A stretch of 64,000 bases of DNA from Sympetrum striolatum (Eukaryota > Arthropoda > Insecta > Odonata > Libellulidae): positions 43,733,433-43,797,432 of the forward strand of contig OX388350.1 in assembly GCA_947579665.1 (NCBI GenBank), in the 5' to 3' direction. Position numbers and translations under genes: made by a program. The number at the start of each line of letters is the position of its first letter. Position 1 is the first letter of the stretch. Positions 45,255 to 57,260 of this stretch are shown here, in pieces. The notes beneath the pieces are model-generated. The model was given only the letters and a program-made list of their open reading frames with translations. It was not told the origin of the DNA and did not search any database.

Positions 45255-45640
45255 ATTTAACGTGAGTGAATGTAAATGTAGGGAAAGTTAGTAGTAGAAG
45301 TGGAGAGGAGGGAAAGGAAGGTACTCAGGGAGGAGAAAGAGAGCGAACTAATGGATGAGAGAAAGAGACACGGAGGAAATGGATCCAGAGGTATTAAAAT
45401 GGGCGATGTGAAAAGAAGAATTGAAGAGGTTACGGAAGAGAGGAGGGATGGTATATATCCCCATACGTACTCAGAGACAGACACACCCACTCTCCCTCTC
45501 GTTCAACTCGACGGTGTCGAGGAAGGAGACGCGCGTTTCCCGTACTCTTCTCCACTCCCCGCACCTTCTCCTTTCTCTCGCATATCCCACCTGCCCAACT
45601 CTTTAAGAATTCCACGCGAAATATTTTTCTGCGCCCAATT
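45255..45640. other. Strand-asymmetric purine tract followed by pyrimidine tract
   Basis: 45285-45450 is strongly purine-rich on the + strand, and 45478-45600 is pyrimidine-rich with several CpG. The 122-codon + frame (45300-45668) spans the switch and its composition follows the tract (Glu/Arg-rich, then Ser/Pro-rich), so it is probably not a gene. Candidate triplex-forming or regulatory sequence. Confidence 0.4.
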
Positions 45641-46535
45641 ATACGCGGCGAAAGAGTTGAGCAACTAGAAACTGGAACAAAATTGGACCTCGCTGGTCGA
45701 GTAATTACAAGGCTTGAGTAAACCTTCTTAAGAATTGTTGGGCTAAGGAAGATTTTGTTGCTAACTTTAAAAGGGGTTGTATGTATTTAGTTGGAATTAG
45801 GAATTGGGGTGTATATATTTAGAGTAGCGGTAAAAGGAGGAAAATTTTATTTGCCCTGGAGTATAGGCCACCGCTCATTGAATTTTTGAAATTGAAGAAT
45901 CCAGCTTACGTATGGGAACATTTTTAGCCTGTAAAAAGGGGTCTAGATTAAAATTGGGGAGCCTGGGGCCTTCAGACCACTTGGAACCTTTGTTATATTT
46001 TGGTAAAAACTCCATTCTTAGAATTATTTGTTTCTCGTTGTCTGTATTCGTGACTGAATCTGACAGACTGAGTGAAAAATAAAATGGAACTTTTCCCTTT
46101 AAGTTTATTTTTCAATTTAGGAGTTTTCCTACACGCACTTGTAATGGCGGAAAATTTGAAAATGAAATATGTTATTATGTTACGGGCTGCAGGATTTAAG
46201 TGCGGAAAACTGGTATTATATACAGCTTAATGATGGAAGCGGAAATCCAATGAAAAAAGGTTCTGATCCATACCCTAAAGACGATGACATGAATTTAAAA
46301 TAGCCCTTTAACCTTGAATTCAAAGCTTATTTATAGAAACAATATCATCAAGTTTATGGTGCACGGCAATTATTTGATTAGTAAATTTTGGAGGAGAAAG
46401 AAAAGTTTTCTAGTCGTAATCCTCAAAAAATAATTCATCTCAAATTACTAAGCTTGACTGCAGTAAACAGCCTTTATAGCAAAAACAGAGCAAACCTTTC
46501 ACTATTCAATGAGAAGGAATTAGATGCCAGGACGT
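45641..46535. other. Spacer, nothing recognised
   Basis: AT-rich single-copy-looking sequence. Confidence 0.35.
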
Positions 46536-46865
46536 TACTTTCCCCTCCATTCAGTTTCTCCATCAGTCTTCCTCGTTTCTTAGTAACCTCCTCATTTTTT
46601 CCAAGCATATATTTCTCGCTATCTAGCTTCAATCTTGCTCTCCCAATCTCGAAAATCTCCCTTTTACTTTCTTTATCGTCCTCCACTCTTTAACATCTCC
46701 CTTCTTTTATTTTCATCCTCACCCTCGGGCCTTTCATGCCATTCCTCACCTTCTTATATTCATTTCTTCCCTTTCTTTCCCCCTTTAAATTTTCTTTCAT
46801 ATTACTTCCGATCTTCCTCAATCTCCAACCTCTGATATCACTATTCTTTTCTTTCTCTCTTAGAT
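46536..46865. other. Polypyrimidine-rich tract
   Basis: About 330 bp dominated by C and T on the + strand (many TCTTCC, CTCCCTT and TTTCTTTCTC words). The open frames here are produced by this composition. Confidence 0.6.
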
Positions 46866-47572
46866 AACCTTCAACTCACTTCTGCTATTATTCTATCATA
46901 TATCGAGCATTAGAAAACTGGATAGTGTTTGAACGGACTATATAATGGGTTCGCATGATAAAAATAATAATGATAAAACGTCATTTATTCCGGCGAGATC
47001 GAGTCCATCAAGTTTTTTCTTATATCTAACCCTTTTTCATATAAAATTTAAAAGACAGAAACAGGTTGAAAAAAATACACCGATAGAAACTACCATACGG
47101 GTTTGAAAATCAAAGGTTTCACTAAGGAAAAAGATGCGCTACAAAAGGAAAACACCCGAAAGAAGGGGAGAGTGAAAAACCAGGGAAACAAACGGGTTTT
47201 GAAGGAATTTTTGAACGAGAAAGCAGGTTAAGATAGATTTGAGAGGTAAGGAAATCAACACATATGCGCACTACATTTACATAGAGAGGCCAATATAAAT
47301 GTTTGCATAGAAGTAAATAATACAAGAAAAGAATACAATGAAAAGCGAATAATTTGGTCCAAAAATAGATATAAAAACTGAGATGAAAATAAAATAATGG
47401 ACATTAAAGCGGGAATCAGTAATGACCAGATTTTCCAGGGGTAACAACTGATAAAATTACTTAAATTTCTTGATTAAACAAACTTCAATTAGTTTCACTA
47501 AGTATAAGATAAAATAAAAAAATAATAGATACAAAACATTTCACACGTCCGTTAATTGCTGTAGTTTATGAA
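46866..47572. other. AT-rich spacer, nothing recognised
   Basis: No supported feature. The 67-codon minus frame (47122-47325) is unrecognised. Confidence 0.35.
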
Positions 47573-47649
47573 CACACCTGGCCAAAATTAACACACCACC
47601 GGTCGTTAGGATCGCTAGGGAGGTAGTACGTTACTTTTGGCCAGGACTG
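47573..47649 (-). mobile_element. 77-bp Tc1-like micro-MITE, diverged copy
   Basis: Inverted ends CACACCTGGCCAAAATTAAC and (reverse complement of the right end) CAGTCCTGGCCAAAAGTAAC. The right side is flanked by TA; the left equivalent has decayed to AA. The reverse complement aligns end to end with 57017-57093, including the central CTCCCTAGCGATCCT, and both are exactly 77 bp. The CCTGGCCAAAATTA terminus and TA target are typical of Tc1/mariner relatives. Confidence 0.8.
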
Positions 47650-47689
47650 TACGTCTCTCGTCTATAAGCGCCGGGATCAATTTACTTAC

Positions 47690-48010
47690 CACCCTTTACC
47701 GTACGACATACATTGAATTAACTCTTCCAGTCTCTCATTCCTGCCACCAGAACTTTTAAGAATATTTTCTTCCGTTTAAGATTCATGATCATACATTTTA
47801 CCACCCGATAGTCTTTAAAGCCTTGAAAAAATATTCCACGGAAGATTGGTCTTATTCGACGGAAAGAAGACTTTATCTGAAGTGACGCGTCTTTCCATCA
47901 ACCCGTCCCGCATTTATTTCGCGATTCAGCATCCGAGGCGAAAAAATAATTCGGGCGAAGATAAGGTACCGAGTTTAAGATCCTTTTCCAATACTTGCAC
48001 GATACAGCTC
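47690..48010. other. CpG-bearing patch 10
   Basis: More CpG-rich than its surroundings, centred on 47840-47960. A 61-codon + frame is unrecognised. Candidate regulatory DNA by composition. Confidence 0.3.
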
Positions 48011-49255
48011 TTGCTGATCAACACGCGTTGAGTGAAGACTTTTTGCTTAATTCTTTTCTGCACAAATCCCTATGTTTTTTCTCTCCGGTAATCCTGAAGA
48101 AGCTCTTCTTTCCCTGATCTATTTTTTAAGAATAGAGAGCAACCAAAACAAACAAAAAGTAAGCATCTGTAACGGTTAGCTCTCGATGTTGCGTTTCTTG
48201 AGGGACAGAAAGATATTAACTTGCGATCTGCGAGAATTTAAGACGTAGAAATGAGGATATAAATATGGCTGCAGTCTATAAATTTGAAGCAAGATGTGGA
48301 AAAAACAGTAAAGTGGGAATTCAGAGTCTATTACAGTTTTCGGTGTTTGTCTTTCGATTTTCCATGATAAGGAATAAAATGTTGTAAGACCTCATACCTC
48401 TAGATAAAGAGGATTAGAAAACCCAAATACAAATAAAGCATATAGGGAAAAGAAGATGCAAATAATAATTTAATGAATTTATCCAGTTTTACTGCCGGTG
48501 GTAGAAAATGAAAAACTTAACTATCCCCCAAATATTTGGCAACACACAGAACACAGTCCCCATAAATGTATCTATGCAACCTGCAATTTTCCTAAGTGTA
48601 CCCATACATATAAATATTTTAGGTATTGACCAGCAAGCCATCAGTGGAATGTCGTATAGACTGTATAAATACCGATGTACTAATCTTATCCTAATAGAAT
48701 TGAGAATTGGAGCATCTTACGCAAGGGGAATTCTTTAATATTTCGTTCGCAATTTCGCATAGTTATTTTATACCGCTTGTGTACGTCAACAAGATTGTGA
48801 ACTAATGTTTCACTATATCGTTGTCACAGATGTGAGTTGTTGAAGGGAAACTTATTGTAACGGGCAGTTGTACACGGTATTCGATGACTCACATCTATTT
48901 ATCCTAATTAAGATTTCTAAGGTCGAGATTTGTTCGCAATTCGTGGGAATGATTAGTCAATTCAAGAAAAGAAAATTTCAAAGGGCTATTATAAGGTTTC
49001 AGATACTCGTTGAACTCCACCTCTTACACCACTTTCAACAAATTCAATCTCTGAGAGCAAGATTTATTCACAATTTTTGGGAATGATTATTATCGATTTT
49101 ACATGTATATACTCACAAAGCAATGCTATGTATACATGTATCCATGTATACATGCACAAAACATGCATTTTTGACGATATAAATGCATAATACCCCGTAT
49201 TACTTTCAACCAGTAGATAGCCTTGCTTTATTTTACACTTCTTCATCACCATAGT
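48011..49255. other. AT-rich spacer with a small palindrome
   Basis: AT-rich. Near 49129-49155 ATGTATACATGTATCCATGT followed by ATACAT is internally palindromic. No gene recognised. Confidence 0.35.
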
Positions 49256-49870
49256 AATCCACCTTTGCGTGTTTGTCCCTCTTTCTCTACCAGCATTCTT
49301 CCAACACCGCCACCCACCTTTGACGCCCTACCTTCCCGGGGGACAGAATGCAGATTTCCCCATTATGAAAACCTTCCCTTCCGTACGCGACCGTCAGTCT
49401 GTCCACCTTTCCGGCGGAATCCTCTCCGGAAAAAGTCCCATCCACTCCCCCATCTTGAGTCCCAGTTGGGAGATTATCCCTCCCGAACTAACGACTTTCC
49501 TCTATGTACCAACCCTTTCTCTATCCCGGTGCGCACACAATGTGCCGTTCAATGGCTGCTCAGACTACGCATGGAGAATTTTATCTCCCGTACGCATCCT
49601 CTCTCCTCCATGACCTTGACGACTTCTCCCGAACCACCAACCCCAAACCCCGCTTGCATAATTCAACAACCAGTTTCTCGAATGCGTAAGGTTTTCCAGA
49701 AAGGTATTACTCTCGTTGAACTCTCCTCCTTTCCTCTTTTTTCAGTCTCCGAGTCGTCTGTGTACTTTCCATCCCGTTTCCTGCACGAAGGTACGAAGTC
49801 CGGAATACTCGAGTTCTCAACCACCCGGATGAACGAGTGATAAATCATGAGATAACCGGGTATTCCAGTT
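49256..49870. other. Pyrimidine- and CpG-rich island with the longest open frame
   Basis: A C/T-rich block on the + strand in which a 205-codon frame (49223-49840) and a second frame of 114 codons (49269-49613) are open at once. The proteins are Pro/Ser/Arg-rich with no domain, signal peptide or family resemblance. Two overlapping open frames in the same strand point to composition, not coding. It may still be a transcribed non-coding or first-exon region. Confidence 0.35.
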
Positions 49871-50514
49871 CTCACGGAATTCTATTGGAATTCGGGAACT
49901 TCTTTTGAAATTTTCAAGTATAATTCTCACGATTTTTTTTGAAATTCACGAAATTCTCATAAATTTCGCCCAATGAAGAACTATATATTGTAATCTATAA
50001 ATTATTTATGCTTACGAGTATGTAATCATAAGAAAGTTCTTCCAACCATAAATTGATTGACATGGAAAATGTTCGTACTTAGTATTGATATTAATAAAGG
50101 AAAAATAAATTTAACGAAAGATTTCAGCTATGATTAAGTTTGCTATTAAGTGCGTTTTTTCATCAATGAATAATACATAAAACGTAGTATATTTACCTGT
50201 ATTAAAATTTTCTAGCAACTCAAAGTAATATTTATCTAACAGGAAATTCTTAAAACCACTTATAGCTACGGTTGTACATACCATTCCACGGGGAAATAGT
50301 TCTTGCTAAGATATCTTGATGAATAGAATATTGTTCATTTATTTTGGTATAGTGTAGACAAAAATTTATCTTTCATCTACTTATGTCACGGTTTCGTTCG
50401 TGACTATAATGGCATGAGATATGAAAGTTGCTGATTCAATTCTCTACTTTTGGAATGCTAATAAAACTGTCATTGTGCTTCACTTATGTGGACATTTTCC
50501 GCTTAAAGCAATCC
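49871..50514. other. AT-rich spacer, nothing recognised
   Basis: Starts with a short series of AATTCTCACGA/GAAATTC-type imperfect repeats (about 49868-49965). Otherwise featureless. Confidence 0.35.
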
Positions 50515-50590
50515 GTCTCGGTTAGGAAAGCAAGGGCAAACTACCTCACTCCTTATCTTACGTAGTAAGCCTCACTCTTTCCCTACTACC
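50515..50590 (-). repeat. Dispersed GAGGTAGTTT-type repeat, copy e
   Basis: GGAAAGCAAGGGCAAACTACC followed by TCACTCCTTATC is almost the same as copy b at 8283 and the reverse complement of copy d at 40341. Confidence 0.55.
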
Positions 50591-50944
50591 AATTGGCAGC
50601 TAATGATACTGAGAGAGATGGGTGAAAGGTTATAACTAGCCTCCATTTGATTTTTACCAAAGTAATTAAGTTAAAATACTGTCAACGCTTACTAATTAAA
50701 TATGCAATTCAAATCACGAAAAACAATCCATGGGTAATCTATTCATAGAATGAATCTTCAGTGAAACATTGAGCTTTAGGATTCTAACGCTATCTTCTTT
50801 ACTTCGCCATTGACTAAGAACAAATTTCATATTCATCCAAGAAGAATCAATGTCAAAAAAGCATGTCAAGCGATTTTGCAAGTAAAGGTTTGCATCGAGG
50901 AAAATTCCCGAGGAGGAACGAACATGAAAATATTCTAGCGACAC

Positions 50945-51010
50945 CTATCCCAACCCGGGTCTCCCATTTGCCAGTTGGTTGATCTGGGTACAATTCCCGG
51001 TCCCGTCCGA
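50945..51010. repeat. T-arm-like fragment
   Basis: CTGGGTACAATTCCCGG near 50984-51000 and ACCCGGGTCTCCC near 50955 are tRNA-like GC stems in AT-rich DNA. Together they may be a decayed tRNA-derived head. Confidence 0.3.
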
Positions 51011-51059
51011 CTTTTTTCATTTACTTTCCTCCTAGGGATAGGACTAATGTTAATACAAT

Positions 51060-51470
51060 CATATTTCTTTTCATTTAAGCGTGAGATCTCTGAAAGACTC
51101 TATCAGTCAGATCATCAAATACCTCCTTAGCTCTTTCCATCATTCCTTCCAATCGTCGTTGCACATAAGCAATACTCTTCCTTTCTGTTTTATTTTTAAT
51201 CTGAATAGCTATGTATACATCTCATCTACCCTTTCATTCACTCTTCATTTTCAGGTTCATCTCACCCGTTCTCTGCGGGTGTTTTCCCACAACATGGGTT
51301 TTTTCTTTGCCAACCTTAAGTTGCAACTATTTTTCCCCACACTCTACTCTGACTTTTTGTTTTAATTTAATTTATATTTGTCCATATTTTGACGACATAC
51401 GAGGTTAGGTGGAAGAGGGACCCACTTGAACCTCGCCAATAAAAGATCAAACTAACTAACTAACAATGTA
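51060..51470 (+). mobile_element. LINE-like 3' end (decayed)
   Basis: A pyrimidine-rich stretch ends in CGAGGTTAGGTGGAAGAGGG, an ACCTCGCC block, AATAAAAGATC and a microsatellite tail (AACTAACTAACTAAC, about 51449-51464). The GGTGGAAGAGGG...CCTCGCC stem followed by AATAAA and a short tandem tail resembles 3' UTRs of insect non-LTR retrotransposons of the CR1/Jockey type (family knowledge). No reverse-transcriptase frame is left. Confidence 0.5.
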
Positions 51471-52048
51471 GTAAAATGTTGAATAGTCACCAAATCAAGA
51501 AACGAATCTCCTGAGGAGATGAGGACGAAAGAGAAAGAGATAAGTCTACAGAGAAATATGCTTATCGCTGATCAATCCCAACCAGGGTGTGAAAAATTTT
51601 CCACTAGAAAATATTCAATTCGACTTTCCATCACTCGGAAAATGACGCTCTCTGTCTAGTAAAAGTACCCGAACTTGGATTCCCTTCACGAAGCAAGAGA
51701 GAGAACGAAGTCTTCTCCCCTTCTGGAGGCACTCCCGCAACTCCGCAAAAGGTTGTGAATTCGCGTGTCTTTCCCGCGCTCGACTCACTCGAGATGCGAG
51801 GGTCACGTTCGAGCTCGGAACGCGCTCTTTTTATTGAGTGGGGACGAAGCGTTATTCGCGAAACAATCGCTCGGACCCTGTTTATCTGTGGATGACGAGC
51901 GCACGTTTTTATATCGAGACAGGACAAAGTGCGATGCGGCCGCCCGAGAGAAATGCGGCGTTTCGTAATTCGAGGTGAATGGGCGGGAGCGCGGATTTGA
52001 TAAAAAAAGTTCCTTTTTCGGCACAAATAGGTGGGGAGAGCAATGTCG

Positions 52049-52056
52049 TGACGTCA
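52049..52056. promoter_or_regulatory. CRE-like palindrome TGACGTCA
   Basis: Exact CREB/ATF consensus in the context GTGACGTCACCGG inside the CpG island. The extended GTGACGTCAC is a 10-bp perfect palindrome. Confidence 0.45.
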
Positions 52057-52107
52057 CCGGTGGGTACCCGTGCGTACGTGAGCGTGTTTGCGGTCCAAAA
52101 GACTGGA

Positions 52108-52119
52108 ATATCGCGATAT
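52108..52119. promoter_or_regulatory. ATATCGCGATAT palindrome
   Basis: A 12-bp perfect palindrome with two inverted CGATA words, the motif bound by BEAF-type insulator proteins in Drosophila. Relevance outside Drosophila is uncertain. Confidence 0.25.
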
Positions 52120-52195
52120 CGCTTAGATGCCCGCGCATTCTACGGCGCTCCTGAAATTGGAAGGGACGCGCGAAATTAGTTCTCGGACTGCCGAG

Positions 52196-53740
52196 TAGTA
52201 AAACATACTGGTTACGGTTTTGAGAAAACACACGAGGGGCTTCAAATTCCACAGGGAGATAGCAGGATCATATGGCTTTGTTGTGTAATTTTCGTAAAAA
52301 ATGTCTTCCGTAAATCGGTAAGCAATATAAACATGAGTATGTTACGTTAATATAAATACAAAATCAATTCTAAAATTTGTAAATTTTCTACAAAGCATGC
52401 TAAACAAGAGATTGAATATATAATAGATCAAAGTATATAATATAGGATATATAAATAAGAAACATCTCTAATTGTGTTTAGTGGAAACCAAAAATATATC
52501 ATTTAAATTAATATTTAAACATGAAATTCCATCAAATATTTAAATCAACCATTGATTTGACCACTCATTATAACATAATAATTGCTAATATACATATAAT
52601 AATAATAATTAATTGAATCGCTAGAAGATTAAAACAAATTAAATACGTTACAAAAGAATAGAGAACTCAGGTAAATTGCAGATATTGTGCATAAACTCTG
52701 ATAAATGATATTTCGGACGCAGTTCATGGAAATAATCACAAGAAAATTTGGACCTATATATCCATGGAAGGAACTAATGATCTTAGAAATTATTTCTTTC
52801 ATTAACTGGCATGGAAAATTAGTTCTAAATAGCGACAGAGATATTTACTTGCAAGGCAAACCAAGAAGAGGTGCGATTTTCGTTACTTTTTCATTCTTTT
52901 ATTGTTTTTCTACCAATGTGCATCAATCCATGAAGGCTAGTACTTTAATGGAATTTTATAAAAAATCTGTAATAATTAGAAAAATACTTGAAGGTAAAAT
53001 ATTCTTGAGAGCGAGCAGAATATACTTCAACATCTTAAAAATGCCAAATTGTAGTATATAGGGGAAAATGGGTGTTTGATTTGGGGTACTGTTTTAACTT
53101 CAGAGAGGTTATCGTAGAATTTAGTAATATTCGTAGAATATCATTTAATGAAACAATGACGACTCGTTATTCTTCAACAAAATTCATCATAATGACTAAA
53201 TGCTAAAATATTAAAATATAAGAAAATCGAACACGTCCCTCAATCATGTATGCTGAAAAACATTTTGTATTCGCAAGCAACCTCAAACCATACTCTTCAG
53301 CGTTCGAATAGCGATTAGAAAGTTTAATTGCATGCGACGTGAGTAAAAAACCATAATCAATAACACTATAACGGGAGTGCCTGTGTATCAAACATGACAT
53401 TGAAACACAATTAATTTTATTGAGTCGTTTGATCACTATTGCATGATGATGTGAAAACATTGATAGCATACGTTTCATTCAACATATACAAGTACGTATC
53501 AAAAAATGAATTAATACTGCCATACATACCAAGCATAGAGTCAATATTCGTACGACCTTAGGTTAAAATAACTTTAAGAAGACATAAAAAGTGTACCTAT
53601 GCAATTATAATTGAACCTACCCAATCTTGATCACCCAATAAGTTACAAAAGTAAGCTTTTAACTGACAGTCTTTCATGAAAGAAATCGGGTACATCCTAG
53701 AAACAGTATGCCCAGACTGAATCGTCCCTTTGATTTGAAT
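52196..53740. other. AT-rich spacer with an unrecognised 118-codon frame
   Basis: Strongly AT-rich. The frame at 52705-53061 (+) begins at an ATG and is rich in Ile/Phe/Lys. It has no recognisable domain or signal peptide and no neighbouring conserved frame, so coding is doubtful. No repeat seen. Confidence 0.3.
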
Positions 53741-54360
53741 ATTGATTGCCGCATTACGTTTTCACGCAAAAATAACTCCGACAAATTCTACTACGGCATT
53801 ATCGATCGGGTGGGAGCTCAATAGGCATCAAAACGAGCCCGCCGAGACGCCCGTATATAATAATCGCGGTTGTCACACGATGTGCCTCTATTTAAAAATA
53901 CTCGATACGCAACCTAATCGACGCCAGGGGACCGTCTTTAATGGGCGACCGTCACGCCACCTTGGACGCGCGGCCGACGGTGACATTTCTACGGTTATAT
54001 TTTGCCGAATTTCTGGGATTATAGCAAGAGATGTACGCTTGCGGACGTTCAGCGAGCAACTTCATCGACCGTGAACCTGCCCTATTCGGAGGCTAAATTA
54101 AGGAATAGCAATTTGCCTAAGTGTTCGCCACGGTTAGTCAAATAAGCTTCCCGCCATTTTAATTCGTCGGCCTGGCAACAACTGTCATGGCGGATACGTA
54201 CTCATTTCCACTTGAGCACTTGACGTTCCAATAAAGACGGTCAAAATGGAGACACCGCTATCTTATCGTATTTTTCTCCAAGGACGAGAGATGTGCTGTA
54301 TCTTGAGGGCGGCCATGTTGGCGAATTTAACGTCTCAATAACATATTAGAAGTTCCGGAA
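53741..54360. promoter_or_regulatory. CpG-rich island 11, candidate regulatory region
   Basis: CpG-dense patch between AT-rich blocks. It holds GCATTATCGATCGG, TATATAATAATCGCGG and CTTTAATGGGCG (homeodomain-like). The 110-codon + frame (53742-54074) is unrecognised. Candidate enhancer or promoter by composition. Confidence 0.35.
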
Positions 54361-55780
54361 CTTCCTTAAGATTTTCGGAGGGATAATTTTAGAAGGTACA
54401 AGAACAAATGTTAGGAAATACTTAACAACGATGCTAAATTTCTACCTAGCAACAAAGATGACCTGTTTCAGTTGATAAACCATATAATCATTTCATGGAT
54501 GATTTCAAGAAAGTCATTTTCAGTTGTTACAGAAAGAAAATAAAAAGTACAGTGATTTTAGGTAACATTTGTCAAAACTCCAATTCTTGCTCCTCTTGAC
54601 ACAAGAGCCAAAAGCAAAACAGGTACTTATAAACTCATTAACATTAACCGTTTGATTAATTATCGGATTACTACTCAGGAAAGACGTCTTTCAATCTCCA
54701 GATTCATTATTCACAAAGTCAACCTTGGTTTATATAGAAAACAATACCTCATTTTCTAAGGGTTTCTCCAAAACATAAGGAAAATCATAAAATCAAATTG
54801 ATTAAATTGCTTCATATTGCAGAGGGAATGATGAACTCTGCATTGATGTATGTGTTAACTTATAATTATAATGTAGTATATAATGTATTTAAACCACTGA
54901 GGTTCAAAGTATAGTATACTAAAATGCCCAATCCTTTTAATTCGTATTGGATTACGAGTAAATAAAGGCCTCTATTATCCATCACAAATCATTGAAATTT
55001 CAGGAGCAAAACACTTTTATATCATTGTCTCTTTCTACCATGCTTTTTAATTCAGTAACTGCAATATTTACATGAAAAAACTACAGCTGTTCAAGACATG
55101 GTAAGTATGACATGGAATAATAATATTTACCAGGTCTTGAATTCAAACATTATTAAATATTTACCATGCCTAATATTTGGTACTGCAACATAAATGGAAT
55201 TGTTCGAAGAAAACAATTCCATATCCTTGAAGTAAATTTCCCTATCTCTAATACATTTTTAAGTATATCCCTATAGAATCATCATCATTTTCTATAATTT
55301 TTATCAATTTTTATCCCAAACCCTCCTGAATGTGCCCATATTTGTGTGATTGTTTTGCGTATTTCCTGAATCTGCGAACTATATTACTTTTTTATATCAA
55401 GGGAATTATTTTATAAATGTAGATACTAGAATCTTAAGTAAACAGACTGCTAGCACTACTACTACAACGGCTAAAATATTGGAGAGTATCCAAAGATGAA
55501 TATCAAAATGTAGAAATAAGAAGAATTCCATTTAATAAATGGAATTCATCTTATTTTAATGGAAAATATTTATTACTCAAAAACAAACATTCTTGGAATA
55601 CTTAATTTAAATTAAGACCTGGAAGCAACTCCCGCAAAACCTGTATTTCTCAAAAGATGTCCGAATGATAAAAGAGAAAAAAGCCTTTAATCGATTACCA
55701 ACAGAAAAAAGGAAATTAAAAATAAACTGTTTCAAATTGGAGGATCCCAAATAAAATACCGTAATTAATGCCGGTGATAG
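54361..55780. other. AT-rich spacer with two strong small hairpins
   Basis: AT-rich. ATGGAATTGTT/AACAATTCCAT (55194-55222) is a perfect 11-bp stem with a 7-base loop. A second hairpin (55514-55555) has GAATTCCATTT pairing with AAATGGAATTC plus flanking AAATAAG/CTTATTT. The two share the GGAATT word. No gene recognised. Confidence 0.5.
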
Positions 55781-56340
55781 CTCGATTGGATACCAAACAA
55801 AGGGATATCGACGAAAGAGATAATTCCCTCGTTTGAGAATCGCGAACGGCGATTCGAAAACAAAAACCACCATTTCAAAACACGTCCTTTGCGAGAATCA
55901 AACGAAACGTACACGCCAAGAGCTGATCCTATCGGACGAACGTAAAACTTCAGTGGGTCAAAGTCGACTAAAAGCTTTTCAGAAAAGTCGAGATGGATTT
56001 TCTTCGACAAAAACCCCCATCGACCTGGGCATAATAAATGCGATGCATTCCGTTGATCGGATCACGCCACGACGCTGAATCAATAGCCTCTTTGGCGGAT
56101 GGTGCGTAGTCAGCAATATTTCGAGCCATACATTATGCAACCGTCACTCGGAATTTTCTTCTAATTTTCCGAAGGAGCGACGCCGTTTACGTCGGCCTTC
56201 GGGGGAGATGACGATAAAACAAATGAAAAATCGCGCAAATCGCTTTTCCTCGTTACGGGCCCTCCATTAACATTCGAGTCCACTTCTTTCCTTTATGCTC
56301 CTGGCTAATATCTGAAACAAATCAACTTCCGTGGCATGCT
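55781..56340. promoter_or_regulatory. CpG-rich island 12, candidate regulatory region
   Basis: CpG-rich patch with GGCATAATAAATGCGATGC (near 56027), AGTCAGCAATATTT (near 56109) and a CGACGCCGTTTACGTCGG imperfect palindrome (near 56167). Overlapping frames of 81-88 codons are unrecognised. Candidate regulatory DNA. Confidence 0.35.
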
Positions 56341-56689
56341 ACGAGAAAACATTACTTCCAAAGAATTCGGATTAGAAAAAAGGTCGGCTGCAAAGTACTT
56401 CCTCCTCGTACATGAAGAGCGATAAGAGAAAACGACAGCGCGACCTTTCCTATTATATATGTAATGGAATTTGCTTTACGATCAATTTTTTTCTACGCCA
56501 TTCTCGAGCCCCACGTGACGGACAAAAGAAACAGGTTCGTTAAATCGCGCTCTACTTGGCATAAGGATGAATGCAGTTCAACTTAGAGAACAACGCGTGA
56601 TAATGTTTTTGTACACGTTAAATTAACAATAAAAATACTCGTTTAATTAATTACAAAGAAAAAGATAGAGAAAACAGAGTAGTTTTGAC

Positions 56690-57260
56690 CTATCCCCATG
56701 CAGTATTTTTACTTGATATGTAAAGAGCACAAAGTAGATTGGACGAGTGTTAGAAGTAACCATAATAGATGTCACGAAGCCAAAGGAATGGTGATAAATG
56801 TAATTGATCAAGGAAATTATTATAATTGTATTCTTTGGACGAGATTGGGAAAAATGATTTCTCTTAAATTTAAAGTTTACAGTTATTCTTAGAAAATATA
56901 CACAATCAAACAAAATCATAAAAGCAATTAAAGCAAATTTTAGGAAATTAGGAAAAAACCTGGAGTTACTTGTCCTCGATTACCCTGTTTCACACCCTAT
57001 GGATGGGAAACATGTACACTCCTGGCCAAAATTAAGGCAGCACCTCCCTAGCGATCCTTACGGCCGGTGCTGCGTTAATTTTGGCCAGGAGTGTACATAT
57101 GAGAGAAAAAATGGAATATTAAATTAATCTATAATTTCTGGATATTCAAGTTATTAATTAAACATCGGAGGCCTTTGACATGTGAGTTTGACTAAGAATA
57201 AAGTAGTTGCTTGAGTTGATAGAATAACTAAAAAGCGATGGATTCGAACTTGTTAATTTA
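56690..57260 (+). repeat. Dispersed repeat, copy interrupted by a micro-MITE
   Basis: Relative of 44515-44870, with TTACTTGATATGTAAAGAGC, AGGAAATTAGGA, CGATTACCCTGTTTCACACC, GGATGGGAAACAT, AGTTATTAATTAA and GGCCTTTGACATGTGAGTTT in the same order. It has extra sequence near 56790-56930 and the micro-MITE at 57017-57093. Confidence 0.65.
57017..57093 (+). mobile_element. 77-bp Tc1-like micro-MITE flanked by TA
   Basis: Inverted ends CACTCCTGGCCAAAATTAA and its mirror TTAATTTTGGCCAGGAGTG are perfect for 19 bp, extend with GGCAGCACC/GGTGCTGC, and leave a loop around CTAGCGATCCTTACG. TA dinucleotides sit directly outside both ends (57015-57016, 57094-57095). The same family is at 47573-47649 in inverse orientation. 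There is no coding capacity; mobilisation would need a Tc1/mariner-type transposase in trans. The near-perfect hairpin could also yield small RNAs if transcribed. Confidence 0.9.

Larger units (their letters stand above)
51630..52195. promoter_or_regulatory. CpG island with CRE and palindromic sites, candidate promoter
   Basis: Very CpG-dense, with seven CpG in the 60 bases from 51841, against near absence in the AT-rich DNA from 52320 on. It contains TGACGTCA (52049-52056), ATATCGCGATAT (52108-52119), GGTACC and several CGCG. Frames of 131 and 149 codons on the minus strand overlap one another and a 67-codon + frame without recognisable families. It is the best single promoter candidate on the right half of the window. 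Inference from composition and motifs. Confidence 0.45.

Noticed and set aside
49223..49840. 205-codon open frame, the longest in the window
   Set aside because: Low-complexity Pro/Ser/Arg-rich composition that follows a pyrimidine-rich tract, a second + frame open over the same bases, and no domain or family resemblance.
51803..52252. 149-codon minus-strand frame in a CpG island
   Set aside because: Overlaps other open frames on both strands. CpG-rich, stop-poor composition explains it, and no recognisable protein family is present.
52705..53061. 118-codon frame in AT-rich DNA as a gene
   Set aside because: No domain, signal peptide or neighbouring conserved frame; cannot be distinguished from chance.
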